A stretch of 64,000 nucleotides of DNA from Streptomyces sp. Q6 (GTDB taxonomy: Bacteria > Actinomycetota > Actinomycetes > Streptomycetales > Streptomycetaceae). Within the stretch, counting starts at the first letter, position 1. Each line of letters opens with the position of its first letter. The notes beneath the pieces are model-generated. The model worked only from the letters and a program-made list of their open reading frames with translations, searched no databases and was not told the DNA's origin. Both the position numbers and the translations under genes were made by a program. Where the stretch lies: positions 2,418,001 to 2,482,000 of the forward strand of contig NZ_CP146022.1 in NCBI RefSeq assembly GCF_036967205.1. Reading direction: 5' to 3'. Below, in pieces: positions 1 to 8,885 of the stretch.

Positions 1-13
1 GCGCGTTGGGGGC

Positions 14-1378
14 ATGAGCCCTCAGCCGTCAGCCACCCAACCGCCGGAGGCACACGTGTACGCGGACGTCGTCATCGTGGGGGCCGGAGTCGCGGGACTC
101 GCGGCCGCCCGGCACCTGACCAGGGCGGGCCTGAGGCCCGTGGTCCTGGAAGCCGCCGGAGGGATCGGCGGCCGCATGTCCACCGAGAAGGTCGACGGGT
201 TCCGGCTCGACCGGATCGGGCAGCTGCTCTGCACCTCGTACCCCGAGCTGCGGCACACCCCGGGCCTCGACGGCCTGGTGCTGCGCCCGTTCGCCCCCGG
301 GGTGCTGGTGCACAGCGAGGGCCGCCGTCATCGCGCCGGGGAGCCGACGACCTCCCGGCGCGCGAGGGGCGCACTCAGTGCCGCACGCGCCCTGGCGAGC
401 GCCCCCGTCCGGCCCGCGGCGTCCGGCCCCCGCTCGGCGGCCCCTGGACCACGCGCGGCTCGGCGCCGCGCTCGCCCGGCTCGCCGCGACACCGCCCGCC
501 CGGCTCCTCACCCGGCCCGAACTCCCCATCGGCCAGGCCCTGTCGGCCCGCGGCATGCCGTCCAGGACGCTCTACGGTTTCGTCCGTCCGCTCCTGTCGG
601 CGCTGCTCTGCGACCCGGACCTGACGACGTCCAGCCGGTGCGCCGATCTCGCCCTGCACGCGTACGCGGGGGCCGCCTCGCCGTGCCCGAGGGCGGCGCG
701 GACGCCCTGCCCGAGCTGCTCGCGGCGGGCCTGCCGGCCGCCTCCGTACGCACCGGGGTCCGGGTGACCGCCGTCGCCGCGAACTCCGTCACCACCGCCG
801 AGCACGGCCGGCTGACCTGCCGCAGCGTGCTGTTGGCCACCGACGCGGTCGCCGCCGCCGAACTGCTTCCCGGGCTGCGGGTGCCGGACTTCCACCCGGT
901 CACCGTCGTGCACCACGCGGTGCCCGAGCCGCCGCTCACCGAACCGGCGCTGCTGCTCGACGCCGACCGGGCCGGGCCCGTGGCGCACACCTCCGTCATC
1001 AGCCAGGTCGACCCCACGCGCGCCCCCGCCGGACGCGCGCTGGTCTCGTCGACGGTGCTCGGGCCGCCGCCCGGCGAGCACGAGCTGCGGGCCCAACTCG
1101 CCGCGCTGTACGGCACGTCGACGGCCGCCTGGGAGACCCTCGCCGTCCACCACGACGCCCGCGCCGTGCCCACGATGCCCGCGCCGCACGACCCGCGCCG
1201 CCCCGTGCGACTGCTCGACGGCCTGTACGTCTGCGGCGACCACCGGGACACGAGCACGGTGCAGGGCGCGCTGCACTCGGGGCGGCGCGCGGCCCGTGCC
1301 GTCCTCGCGGACCTCGGGCTGCCGCTGGTCGCCCCCGCGCCCACCGCCGCCGGGGCGCCGGCCAGCGAGGCCGCCTGA
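14..1378 (+). CDS. FAD-dependent amine-oxidase-like oxidoreductase, reading frame disturbed internally
   Basis: The N-terminus carries a dinucleotide-binding Rossmann motif (VIVGAGVAGLAAARHL, about residues 20-35). The C-terminus has the second FAD-contact motif (LYVCGDHRDTSTVQGALHSG) of the protoporphyrinogen/amine oxidase family. The open frame is continuous at 454 residues, but about residues 125-215 are arginine/proline/alanine-rich noise. The plausible protein for that stretch (RLGAALARLAATPPARLL, then PIGQALSARGMPSRTLYGF) lies in the frame one base over. One extra base around 395-440 and one missing G in the five-G run near 669-673 would explain this. The substrate cannot be told. The gene is convergent with the regulator downstream. 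Confidence 0.7.
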   Translation: MSPQPSATQPPEAHVYADVVIVGAGVAGLAAARHLTRAGLRPVVLEAAGGIGGRMSTEKVDGFRLDRIGQLLCTSYPELRHTPGLDGLVLRPFAPGVLVHSEGRRHRAGEPTTSRRARGALSAARALASAPVRPAASGPRSAAPGPRAARRRARPARRDTARPAPHPARTPHRPGPVGPRHAVQDALRFRPSAPVGAALRPGPDDVQPVRRSRPARVRGGRLAVPEGGADALPELLAAGLPAASVRTGVRVTAVAANSVTTAEHGRLTCRSVLLATDAVAAAELLPGLRVPDFHPVTVVHHAVPEPPLTEPALLLDADRAGPVAHTSVISQVDPTRAPAGRALVSSTVLGPPPGEHELRAQLAALYGTSTAAWETLAVHHDARAVPTMPAPHDPRRPVRLLDGLYVCGDHRDTSTVQGALHSGRRAARAVLADLGLPLVAPAPTAAGAPASEAA

Positions 1379-1395
1379 GGGCACCCCGGGCCCAC

Positions 1396-1447
1396 GCGCC
1401 CGCCCCCGAACGCGCCCGTCTCCGTGGAACGAACCGGGGGCGGGCGC
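1396..1447. terminator. Bidirectional hairpin between convergent genes
   Basis: A 13-bp perfect GC-only stem (1396-1408 pairing with 1435-1447) lies in the short gap between the stop codons of the oxidoreductase and the regulator. Its position fits a shared terminator. There is no U tract, which is usual in Streptomyces. Confidence 0.55.
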
Positions 1448-1513
1448 ACCAACTCCCCTATAGCGCAAGCCGGTTGTCGCGATGGTCACACCCCACGGCC
1501 CGCGCCCCCGGTC

Positions 1514-2948
1514 TCACCCGAGCGCGGCGACCTTCTCCCGGTAGCCCCGCACGGGCCCGGCGTCCCGGTAGGGCTCCAGGCGCCGCTCGAACTCCCTGAC
1601 GTACTCGTGCGCCCGCACCGACCGCATGTCCGCCGCGGCGGCCGCCGCCTCCGCCCCGAGCGCGCAGGCCGCGTCGAGCTCCCCGAGCCCGAGCCGCGCC
1701 GAGGCCAGCACCACCCGGCAGAACAGCCGACTGCGCGCGAAGCCCGGCGCCCGCAGCTGGAGCGAGCGCTCCGCGTGCTGCGCCGCCGCCCGGTACTGCT
1801 GAAGATCGCGGTGGCAGTGCCCGAACTCGTCGGCGAGCTGAGCCTCGTCGAAGAACCGGGCCCAGGGCGGCACGTCGTCGCCGGCCCGCGCCGCCTCCAG
1901 CGCGCGCTCGGCGCGTACGAGGGACGACGTGCAGGCGCGGATCTCGCCGAGCACGCCGTGCCCGCGCGCCTCCACGGCGTGCAGCAGCGCCTGCACCACG
2001 GGCGGCGCCGAGGCCCCGATCCCCTGCTGCGCGACCCGCGCGAGCTGCACCGCCTCCCGGCCGTGCCCGAGGTAGACGGCCTGCCGGCTCATGGTGACCA
2101 GCACGTACGAGCCGTACATCCGGTCACCGGCCGCCTGCGAGAGCCGCAGCGCCTGCACGAAGTAGCGCTGCGCGAGCCCGTGCGCCGCGATGTCGTACGA
2201 GGTCCAGCCCGCGAGCCGGGTCAGATCGGCGACGGCCCCGAAGAGCCTGCGCCCTGTCTGCTCCCCGTACGCCCCGCGCAGCATCGGCTCGGCCTCGTGC
2301 TCCAGGTAGCGCACCAGGGCCTGGCGCGCGTGCCCGCCGCCGTAGGCGTGGTCGAGCGCGCGGAACAGTTCGCTCACCGAGCGCAGGGCCGCGATGTCGC
2401 CGGTCGTCACCTTCTGGCCGGGGCCGCGCTCGGTCTGGGTGCGCTGGCGGGGCACGAGGGGCGGCCCTGCACGGGGATGCGGGCGCGAGGTCGCCGCGGG
2501 CGACCCGGTCGTCGGCGCGGCCGATCAGCCAGTCGCGGCTGGGCACGACGAGCCCGGCCGGGGTGAACGCGATCTTGCGGAGCTCTGCGTGGCTGCCGGA
2601 GTCCTTGCGCCACAGGCCGCTGACGATGTCGACGGCCTCCTCGGGCGACGCCGCGAACTCCAGGCCCGCGTAGACGGGCGCGCAGGCGTCGAGCCCGAGG
2701 TCCTGGGCGGAGAGCCGGCGCCCGAGGCGGCGTGTGAACACCTCGGCGATCAGCGCGGGGGTCGTGCCGCGCGGCTGCTGCCCGCGCAGCCACCTGGTCA
2801 CGGATGTCTTGTCGTAACGGAGGTCAAGACCGTGTTCGAGCCCTAGCTGGTCGACGCGGCGCGCGAGCCCCGCGTTGGAGAAACCCGCCTCCGCGATGAG
2901 CGCGGCGAGCTGGCGGTTCGGTGTGCGCTGCGGAGGTCGTTCCGTCAT
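1514..2948 (-). pseudogene. XRE-type regulator with TPR-like C-terminal half, two frame breaks
   Basis: Translation from ATG 2948 gives a helix-turn-helix region (AALIAEAGFSNAGLARRVDQ), then the family-typical WLRGQQPRGTTPALIAEVF. The frame is lost after VARGDLAP. It resumes from about 2455 down to 1514 with the alpha-helical TPR-like domain (ALRSVSELFRALDHAYGGGH onward). The gap reads correctly as IPVQGRP in the third frame. Restoring one C near 2494 and one C in the C run near 2471 therefore gives one continuous protein of about 477 residues. The architecture matches the island regulator at 11497-12858. It is divergent from lipB. Either it is a genuine double-frameshift pseudogene or the sequence under-calls C runs. 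Confidence 0.75.
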
Positions 2949-3168
2949 CAGCTGTGCGGTCTCCTGCCTTCCGGGCCGGGGTGCAGCCCTCATGGAACGG
3001 CGTGAATGTAGCGGCGATACCAGCCCGTGCAGGGGTCTTCGCGAGCCCTTCATCCGATCGTGTGACGATGGGACGGAGTCGCTGACATCGCGGGCCCGCG
3101 ATCCGGGCGCCGTACAGTGACTCGGCGCGCGATATGTGCACGGTGAAGGTTCTAGGGAGGCGCTTGCC

Positions 3169-3972
3169 GTGAGTGAGTTCCGGTTCGTCCGCATGGGGTT
3201 CGGTGCGGACATGGTCGAGTACCAGGTCGCCTGGGACGAGCAGCGCCGCGTGCACGCAGCCCGCTTCGCCGACGAGATCCCCGACACCTGCCTGCTCCTC
3301 GAACACCCGCCGGTGTACACCGCGGGCCGCCGCACCGCCCCCGAGGAGCGGCCGCTGGACGGCACCCCGGTCATCGACGTGGACCGCGGCGGCAAGATCA
3401 CCTGGCACGGCCCCGGCCAGCTCGTGGGCTACCCGATCCAGAAGCTGCCGCGTCCCGTGGACGTGGTCGCGCATCTGCGCCGCCTGGAGGACGCGATGAT
3501 CGCGGTCTGCGCGGACTTCGGCATCGAGGCGGCGCGGGTCGAGGGCCGCGCGGGCGTCTGGGTCCTCGGCGACCCGATCGAGACCCGCGCAGGGCTCGGC
3601 GGCCTGTCCCTCGACTTCGACCCGCGGCTCAGCAGCGAGGACGAGGAGTTCGACCACCGCCTGGTCGGCCCCGAGTACGCGCCGTCGAACGCGGGCCAGC
3701 GTCACGAGGACCGCAAGATCTGCGCCATGGGCATCCGCGTCGCCAAGGGCGTCACGATGCACGGCTTCGCGCTGAACGTGAACCCGGACACGTCGAACTT
3801 CGACAAGATCATCCCGTGCGGCATCCGCGACGCGGGCGTGACCTCGCTCTCGTACGAGCTCGGTCGCGAGGTCACGATGGACGAGGTGCTGCCGGTGGCG
3901 GAGAAGCACGTGCGGGCCGTGCTCGGGAACGCGGACCTCAAGCCCCGCGAGATCGAGAAGGCGACCGCCTAG
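3169..3972 (+). CDS. lipB: Octanoyl-[acyl carrier protein]:protein N-octanoyltransferase LipB
   Basis: LipB transfers octanoate from acyl carrier protein to the lipoyl domains of 2-oxoacid dehydrogenases and GcvH, the first step of cytoplasmic lipoate assembly. The BPL/LplA fold motif [18 protein letters not shown] is at about residues 73-90. The acyl-thioester cysteine is in IIPCGI (C217), and the catalytic lysine is in RKICAMG (K183). An insert of about 40 residues (141-182) lengthens it relative to the E. coli protein. The start is GTG 3169 because AGGGAGG lies eight bases upstream; an in-frame ATG at 3136 has no such site. lipA follows on the same strand. Confidence 0.96.
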   Translation: MSEFRFVRMGFGADMVEYQVAWDEQRRVHAARFADEIPDTCLLLEHPPVYTAGRRTAPEERPLDGTPVIDVDRGGKITWHGPGQLVGYPIQKLPRPVDVVAHLRRLEDAMIAVCADFGIEAARVEGRAGVWVLGDPIETRAGLGGLSLDFDPRLSSEDEEFDHRLVGPEYAPSNAGQRHEDRKICAMGIRVAKGVTMHGFALNVNPDTSNFDKIIPCGIRDAGVTSLSYELGREVTMDEVLPVAEKHVRAVLGNADLKPREIEKATA

Positions 3973-4113
3973 CCCTACGGACCGTCTGAGACCACGGACG
4001 GGGAATGCTGGGAATGCTCCCCACAGGCCAGAGGTTGGCCATCCGTGAGGGCCATGAACATCACGGGCGTACCCTGAGGTACGCCGAGGAATCAAAGCTT
4101 TAGGGAGCCGGTC

Positions 4114-5079
4114 GTGTCCGCAGTCGCACCCGACGGACGCAAGATGCTGCGCCTGGAGGTCCGCAACAGCCAGACCCCCATCGAGCGCAAGCCCGAGTGG
4201 ATCAAGACCCGGGCGAAAATGGGCCCCGAGTACACGAAGATGCAGAACCTCGTGAAGTCCGAGGGCCTGCACACCGTCTGCCAGGAGGCGGGCTGTCCCA
4301 ACATCTACGAGTGCTGGGAGGACCGCGAGGCGACGTTCCTCATCGGCGGTGACCAGTGCACGCGGCGCTGCGACTTCTGCCAGATCGACACCGGCAAGCC
4401 CGAGGCCCTCGACCGCGACGAGCCGCGCCGCGTCGGCGAGTCCGTCGTCACGATGGACCTGAACTACGCCACGATCACCGGCGTCGCCCGCGACGACCTG
4501 GAGGACGGCGGCGCCTGGCTGTACGCGGAGACGGTCCGCCAGATCCACGCGCAGACCGCCGAGCGCGCCGAGGGCCGCACGAAGGTCGAGCTCCTGGCCC
4601 CCGACTTCAACGCGGTGCCGGAGCAGCTGGCCGAGGTCTTCTCGTCCCGCCCCGAGGTCTTCGCGCACAACGTCGAGACGGTCCCGCGCATCTTCAAGCG
4701 GATCCGCCCCGGCTTCCGCTACGACCGCTCGCTGAAGGTCATCACCGAGGCCCGCGAGTACGGCCTGGTGACCAAGTCGAACCTGATCCTCGGCATGGGC
4801 GAGACCCGCGAAGAGGTCTCCGAGGCGCTGCGCCAGCTGCACGAAGCGGGCTGCGAGCTGATCACCATCACGCAGTACCTGCGCCCGTCGGTGCGCCACC
4901 ACCCGGTGGAGCGCTGGGTCAAGCCGAACGAGTTCGTGGAACTGAAGGACGAGGCCGAGCAGATCGGTTTCTCCGGCGTCATGTCGGGCCCGCTGGTCCG
5001 TTCCTCGTACCGCGCAGGTCGGCTCTACCAGATGGCCATCGAGAAGCGTGGCGCGTACGTCGCCTCGCAGGCTGTGTGA
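4114..5079 (+). CDS. lipA: Lipoyl synthase LipA (radical SAM)
   Basis: LipA inserts two sulfurs into octanoylated lipoyl domains using S-adenosylmethionine radicals. Both iron-sulfur ligand sets are present. The auxiliary cluster cysteines are in [12 protein letters not shown] (C56, C61, C67), and the radical SAM CxxxCxxC is CTRRCDFC (C82, C86, C89). The 321-residue length is normal. The GTG start is preceded by TAGGGAG. It lies 141 bp after lipB, so the pair probably works as one lipoate unit, though a separate promoter in the gap is possible. Confidence 0.97.
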   Translation: MSAVAPDGRKMLRLEVRNSQTPIERKPEWIKTRAKMGPEYTKMQNLVKSEGLHTVCQEAGCPNIYECWEDREATFLIGGDQCTRRCDFCQIDTGKPEALDRDEPRRVGESVVTMDLNYATITGVARDDLEDGGAWLYAETVRQIHAQTAERAEGRTKVELLAPDFNAVPEQLAEVFSSRPEVFAHNVETVPRIFKRIRPGFRYDRSLKVITEAREYGLVTKSNLILGMGETREEVSEALRQLHEAGCELITITQYLRPSVRHHPVERWVKPNEFVELKDEAEQIGFSGVMSGPLVRSSYRAGRLYQMAIEKRGAYVASQAV

Positions 5080-5119
5080 ATTCACGCACAAGTGGCTACT
5101 GATCAGTAGTGGCTCGTAC

Positions 5120-5170
5120 GACGCGGTCCTGACCGTCCTCGCAGATGAGGGCGAACGTCAGGGCCGCGTC
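5120..5170 (+). terminator. Hairpin downstream of lipA
   Basis: A 14-bp stem (5120-5133 with 5157-5170, one G-T pair) encloses a loop of 23 bases, starting 40 bases after the lipA stop. It is likely the lipA terminator. A separate perfect 14-bp palindrome (CTACTGATCAGTAG, 5096-5109) lies just before it. Confidence 0.55.
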
Positions 5171-5313
5171 AGTGTGTGAGGCGCGCGCATCAAGGCTTCA
5201 TTGGTGTTTGACCGTCCGGTCACGCCCTGGTAACACCAATCAGTGACTGTGAAATCACCGCTCGCGCACACCCAGCCCAAGCCGTGATCCGCTCCCGAGG
5301 GGGGACCTCCACC

Positions 5314-5508
5314 ATGCAGGCCGCGCCCGTACGCGCCACCGCCATTCCGACCTTCACCGACGCCCTGCGCGTCGTCGAGTCGCTGCTCATGAGCAGCGGC
5401 CAGCGCACCGCACGCCGCAACGCCTGGACCTCCGTCCTGGAGGACCGCCGCCGCGCCAAGGACCGGGTCGAGGCACAGCGTGTCCTGGAGTCCGTCGCCC
5501 GGAGCTGA
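5314..5508 (+). CDS. Small conserved hypothetical protein (64 aa)
   Basis: A short basic protein with a central helix-rich stretch (FTDALRVVESLLMSSGQR) and a charged C-terminal half (RRRAKDRVEAQRVLESVARS). No recognised domain. The ATG at 5314 follows a purine-rich GAGGGGGGA, which is why it is preferred over the GTG at 5284. A small gene in this position between lipA and the DUF4191 membrane gene is typical of Streptomyces gene order. Function unknown. Confidence 0.65.
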   Translation: MQAAPVRATAIPTFTDALRVVESLLMSSGQRTARRNAWTSVLEDRRRAKDRVEAQRVLESVARS

Positions 5509-5551
5509 TGCTGCTGTTCAAGTGGCGTCTCCGGCCACGTAGACTTCAGGC

Positions 5552-6256
5552 ATGGCGAGGAAGGAAACCGCAGCGGACGCTGCGAACCCCGGGCGACTCA
5601 AGCAGATCGCTCTGACCTACAAGATGACCCGCAAGGCCGATTCGAAGATCGGTCTTGTACTCGCGGCTGTGGGAATCGTCACCTTCGGTGTCTTCCTCGC
5701 GATCGGTTTCTTGATCGGTCACCCCATCTATCTCGGAATTCTCGGCTTCCTGCTCGCCTTCCTCGCGATGGCGATCGTCTTCGGACGCCGTGCCGAGCGG
5801 GCGGCCTTCGGGCAGATGGAGGGGCAGCCCGGCGCAGCGGCGGCCGTGCTCGACAACATCGGACGTGGCTGGACGACGACCCCCGCGGTCGCGATGAACC
5901 GCAGCCAGGACGTGGTGCACCGCGCCGTCGGCAAGGCCGGCATCGTGCTGGTGGCCGAGGGCAACCCGAACCGGGTGAAGGGCCTGCTGGCCGCCGAGAA
6001 GAAGAAGATGGCACGCATCGTGGCGGACGTCCCGGTGCACGACATCCTCGTGGGCAACGGCGAGGGCCAGGTCCCGCTCAAGAAGCTCCGCACCACCATG
6101 CTGAAGCTGTCCCGCGTGCTGACCGGCCCGCAGGTGACCGCGACCAACGACCGGCTGCGGGCGATGGGCGACCTGATGTCCAACATGCCGCTGCCGAAGG
6201 GGCCGATGCCGAAGGGCATGCGGATGCCGAAGGGTGGCGGCGGCCGCGCGAGGTGA
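5552..6256 (+). CDS. DUF4191 integral membrane protein
   Basis: Two adjacent transmembrane helices near the N-terminus (IGLVLAAVGIVTFGVFLAIG and IYLGILGFLLAFLAMAIVFG) are followed by a soluble domain of about 160 residues with a basic, methionine- and glycine-rich tail (PKGMRMPKGGGGRAR). This matches the actinobacterial DUF4191 family found next to lipA. The role is unknown; cytoplasmic-membrane location is inferred from the helices. A strong terminator follows directly. Confidence 0.85.
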   Translation: MARKETAADAANPGRLKQIALTYKMTRKADSKIGLVLAAVGIVTFGVFLAIGFLIGHPIYLGILGFLLAFLAMAIVFGRRAERAAFGQMEGQPGAAAAVLDNIGRGWTTTPAVAMNRSQDVVHRAVGKAGIVLVAEGNPNRVKGLLAAEKKKMARIVADVPVHDILVGNGEGQVPLKKLRTTMLKLSRVLTGPQVTATNDRLRAMGDLMSNMPLPKGPMPKGMRMPKGGGGRAR

Positions 6257-6280
6257 CCTCGCGACATCGCTGAACGTGAG

Positions 6281-6312
6281 AAGGCGCCCGGGACTCGTGT
6301 CCCGGGCGCCTT
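6281..6312 (+). terminator. Hairpin terminator after the DUF4191 gene
   Basis: A perfect 14-bp stem (6281-6294 with 6299-6312) has a four-base loop TCGT, and its A/T-ended arms leave TTT on the plus strand. It sits between convergent genes and probably serves both. Confidence 0.8.
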
Positions 6313-6373
6313 TCGTCTGTCGTGCCGCTCGTCCGCCGTCGCCCGCGCGGGTGCGGGTCGGAGCGGGTGCGGA

Positions 6374-6841
6374 TCAGCCGCGTACCTCGACCGACTTGGC
6401 CAGCCGGTCGTGCAGGCCGCGGCCGTCCCGGTCCCAGATCAGCGCCGGGATCGCCACGCACAGCAGCAGCGTGCGGACGACGACGCGGCCGATGCCGAGG
6501 CGGCCGCCCGTCTCGGAGACGACCCGCAGTCCGAAGAGGCGCTTGCCGGGGGTGCAGCCGATGGTGCCGACCGTGAGCACGCCCAGGACCAGGAAGATGA
6601 GCAGCGCCCAGTTGCCGGTCGACTGGTCGTAGCCGTGCGTGACCAGGCCGTATGCGATCAGCATGCACAGCGCCCAGTCGACGACCAGGGCCCCGATACG
6701 CCGCCCCGGACGGGCGATCGACCCTGGCCCGGTCTCCGGGAGGCCGAGCTGTTCACCGCGGTACCCGAAGTCCGCGCCCGCGTTTTCCAGGGCCTCGCGA
6801 GGCCCTGACAGCCACGATCCCATTGCTTCCCTGTTGTCCAC
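6374..6841 (-). CDS. RDD family membrane protein
   Basis: The family hallmark is present: arginine and aspartate in helix one (RRIGALVVDW) and aspartate near the last segment (DRDGRGLHDRLAKS). Three hydrophobic segments are visible (WALCMLIAYGLV, WALLIFLVLGVLTVGTIG, VRTLLLCVAIPALIW), with TPGKRLFGLRVV between the second and third. Transport substrate unknown. It is transcribed away from glnA, sharing the intergenic region that holds the GlnR operator. Confidence 0.88.
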   Translation of the reverse strand: MDNREAMGSWLSGPREALENAGADFGYRGEQLGLPETGPGSIARPGRRIGALVVDWALCMLIAYGLVTHGYDQSTGNWALLIFLVLGVLTVGTIGCTPGKRLFGLRVVSETGGRLGIGRVVVRTLLLCVAIPALIWDRDGRGLHDRLAKSVEVRG

Positions 6842-6893
6842 GCATCAACGGTACTGCGCCGCGTTCCTGAGGCCGTCCCGGCCCCTGGTCCGG

Positions 6894-6931
6894 TTAACTT
6901 GGGCGAAACAAATGGGTCATGCTTGAGAAAT
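6894..6931 (+). promoter_or_regulatory. GlnR operator upstream of glnA
   Basis: Four five-base boxes are spaced by exactly six bases: TTAAC, GAAAC, GTCAT, GAAAT. This is the a-b-a-b pattern of the Streptomyces GlnR site (consensus GTnAC-n6-GAAAC repeated). It lies 110 bases before the glnA start. GlnR is the global nitrogen regulator and activates glnA under nitrogen limitation in S. coelicolor; control here is inferred from the match. Confidence 0.88.
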
Positions 6932-7040
6932 CACGTCTGCTTATGGTCGGGTCCCAGCGTGTGCCACCGCACTGGCCGCACTGTCGAGCTGTACCGAGCT
7001 GCAACCCCGCCCCTCCCCGGGTGGGAGTAGGAGGAGTTGG

Positions 7041-8450
7041 ATGTTCCAGAACGCCGATGACGCCAAGAAGTTCATCGCGGATGAGGACGTCAAGTTCGTC
7101 GACGTCCGCTTCTGCGACCTGCCGGGTGTGATGCAGCACTTCACGGTGCCGGCTGCGGCGTTCGACCCGGCCGAGGAGCTCGCCTTCGACGGCTCCTCGA
7201 TCCGCGGCTTCCAGGCCATCCACGAGTCCGACATGGCGCTCCGCGCGGACCTGTCCACCGCCCGTGTGGACCCCTTCCGCCGCGACAAGACGCTGAACGT
7301 CAACTTCTTCATCCACGACCCGATCACGGGCGAGCAGTACTCCCGCGACCCGCGCAACGTGGCCAAGAAGGCCGAGGCGTACCTGGCCTCCACCGGCATC
7401 GCCGACACCGCGTACTTCGGCCCCGAGGCCGAGTTCTACGTCTTCGACTCGGTGCGCTTCGAGACCTCGGCCAACCGCTCGCTGTACGAGATCGACTCCG
7501 AGGCCGGCGCGTGGAACACGGGCGCGGTCGAGAACAACCGCGGCTACAAGGTCCGCTACAAGGGCGGCTACTTCCCGGCCCCGCCGGTCGACCACTTCGC
7601 CGACCTGCGTGCCGAGATCTCCCTGGAGCTGGACAAGAACGGCCTCCAGGTCGAGCGCCAGCACCACGAGGTCGGCACCGCCGGCCAGGCCGAGATCAAC
7701 TACAAGTTCAACACGCTGCTCGCCGCGGCCGACGACCTGATGCTCTTCAAGTACATCGTGAAGAACGTCGCCTGGCGCAACGGCAAGACCGCGACCTTCA
7801 TGCCGAAGCCGATCTTCGGTGACAACGGCTCGGGCATGCACGTCCACCAGTCCCTGTGGGCCGGTGGCGAGCCGCTCTTCTACGACGAGCAGGGCTACGC
7901 GGGCCTCTCGGACACCGCCCGCTACTACATCGGCGGCATCCTCAAGCACGCCCCGTCGCTCCTCGCCTTCACGAACCCGACCGTGAACTCGTACCACCGC
8001 CTGGTCCCGGGCTTCGAGGCGCCGGTCAACATGGTGTACTCGCAGCGCAACCGCTCCGCGGCCATGCGTATCCCGATCACGGGCTCGAACCCGAAGGCCA
8101 AGCGCGTCGAGTTCCGCGCGCCGGACCCGTCGTCGAACCCGTACCTCGCGTTCTCGGCGCTGCTCATGGCGGGCCTCGACGGCGTGAAGAACAAGATCGA
8201 GCCGGCCGAGCCGATCGACAAGGACCTGTACGAGCTGGCTCCCGAGGAGCACGCGAACGTCCAGCAGGTCCCGACCTCGCTCCCCGCGGTCCTCGACGCC
8301 CTCGAGGCGGACCACGAGTACCTCCTGGCCGGCGGTGTCTTCACCCCCGACCTGATCGAGACGTGGATCGACTACAAGCGCACGAACGAGATCGCCCCGA
8401 TCCAGCTCCGCCCGCACCCGCACGAGTTCGAGCTGTACTTCGACATCTAA
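7041..8450 (+). CDS. glnA: Type I glutamine synthetase
   Basis: GlnA condenses glutamate and ammonia using ATP and is the main ammonium-assimilating enzyme. It is 469 residues, normal for GSI-beta. Visible motifs are FDGSSIRGF near the N-terminus, the ATP-site region [12 protein letters not shown], the glutamate/metal-site [16 protein letters not shown], and the adenylylation region [14 protein letters not shown] with its target tyrosine. GAGTAGGAGGAG precedes the ATG. GlnE, which would modify that tyrosine, is encoded at 49336-52341. The last seven codons form one attachment-site copy of the downstream island, whose insertion left the coding sequence intact. Confidence 0.97.
   Translation: MFQNADDAKKFIADEDVKFVDVRFCDLPGVMQHFTVPAAAFDPAEELAFDGSSIRGFQAIHESDMALRADLSTARVDPFRRDKTLNVNFFIHDPITGEQYSRDPRNVAKKAEAYLASTGIADTAYFGPEAEFYVFDSVRFETSANRSLYEIDSEAGAWNTGAVENNRGYKVRYKGGYFPAPPVDHFADLRAEISLELDKNGLQVERQHHEVGTAGQAEINYKFNTLLAAADDLMLFKYIVKNVAWRNGKTATFMPKPIFGDNGSGMHVHQSLWAGGEPLFYDEQGYAGLSDTARYYIGGILKHAPSLLAFTNPTVNSYHRLVPGFEAPVNMVYSQRNRSAAMRIPITGSNPKAKRVEFRAPDPSSNPYLAFSALLMAGLDGVKNKIEPAEPIDKDLYELAPEEHANVQQVPTSLPAVLDALEADHEYLLAGGVFTPDLIETWIDYKRTNEIAPIQLRPHPHEFELYFDI
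8430..8450 (+). repeat. Island attachment-site copy inside the 3' end of glnA (left)
   Basis: The final 21 bases of glnA, including the stop codon, recur at 19463-19483 with a single mismatch (GAGCTG versus GAGCTC). The last 15 bases (TACTTCGACATCTAA) are identical. Identity stops at the stop codon on one side and at GAGCT on the other, as expected of a site-specific recombination core. Confidence 0.85.
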
Positions 8451-8503
8451 AACGCGGGGTCGGGTGACCTTGGTCGGAGACCCGGAAACGTGATGTGACC
8501 TGC

Positions 8504-8525
8504 GGAAACACCTTCCAGTGTTTCC
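8504..8525. terminator. Small hairpin inside the left island end
   Basis: An 8-bp perfect stem GGAAACAC / GTGTTTCC with a six-base loop lies 54 bases after the glnA stop. It may terminate glnA now that the native terminator has been displaced to 19531-19578. Confidence 0.4.
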
Positions 8526-8554
8526 CCTTGGTGCCGCTCGTTTTCCAGGCTGTT

Positions 8555-8574
8555 GTGCACCGGATGTGCACCGG
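8555..8574 (+). repeat. Putative integrase arm-type site, left end
   Basis: GTGCACCGGATGTGCACCGG holds two near-tandem copies of TGTGCACC and matches 18 of 20 bases of 19401-19420 in the same orientation. Directly repeated short sites on both sides of the crossover are how tyrosine integrase arm sites look. Confidence 0.5.
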
Positions 8575-8609
8575 TCCGGCAGGTTCCTGACTGAGCGTCA
8601 GAGTCATCG

Positions 8610-8650
8610 GTGAGGGCTGCTTCCCTGATTGCCAGGGAAGCAGCCCTCAC
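8610..8650. terminator. Strong 18-bp hairpin near the left island end
   Basis: A perfect 18-bp stem (8610-8627 with 8633-8650) with loop ATTGC. It is the longest perfect hairpin noticed in the window. It separates glnA from the island cargo and could stop transcription from either side. Confidence 0.65.
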
Positions 8651-8885
8651 TGCTTCAAAGGCGTCCGCGATAGATCTACAGTCATGCCGCGTTCGCCGTT
8701 TGGCTCCCGAACCCAGAGGCGACGGAGCGCTAGCCACTCGCCCAACGTGGCGCCATCTCTGCGGCAGCTGAGACGGGCATACGCTTCATCGGTAGCAGAC
8801 CGGTCACAAGGTCTCAGACCGCACGCCAGTTCACGCCCCGCCCGGATAGCATCTCCGGCGGGGCAAATTCGTTCGACGAAGGGGG
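8651..8885 (+). other. Leader region upstream of the reverse transcriptase, possible structured RNA
   Basis: No convincing coding sequence is present. The last part holds a stem CCCCGCC / GGCGGGG (8836-8842 with 8857-8863) with an inner GGA/TCC pairing, ending 22 bases before the reverse transcriptase start. Several bacterial defence reverse transcriptases use an adjacent non-coding RNA; whether this one does is not shown by the sequence. Confidence 0.3.

Noticed and set aside
2124-3401. A 425-residue minus-strand frame extending through the regulator start toward lipB
   Set aside because: Only the part from ATG 2948 to about 2494 is real; upstream codons overlap lipB antisense and the downstream part is out of frame.
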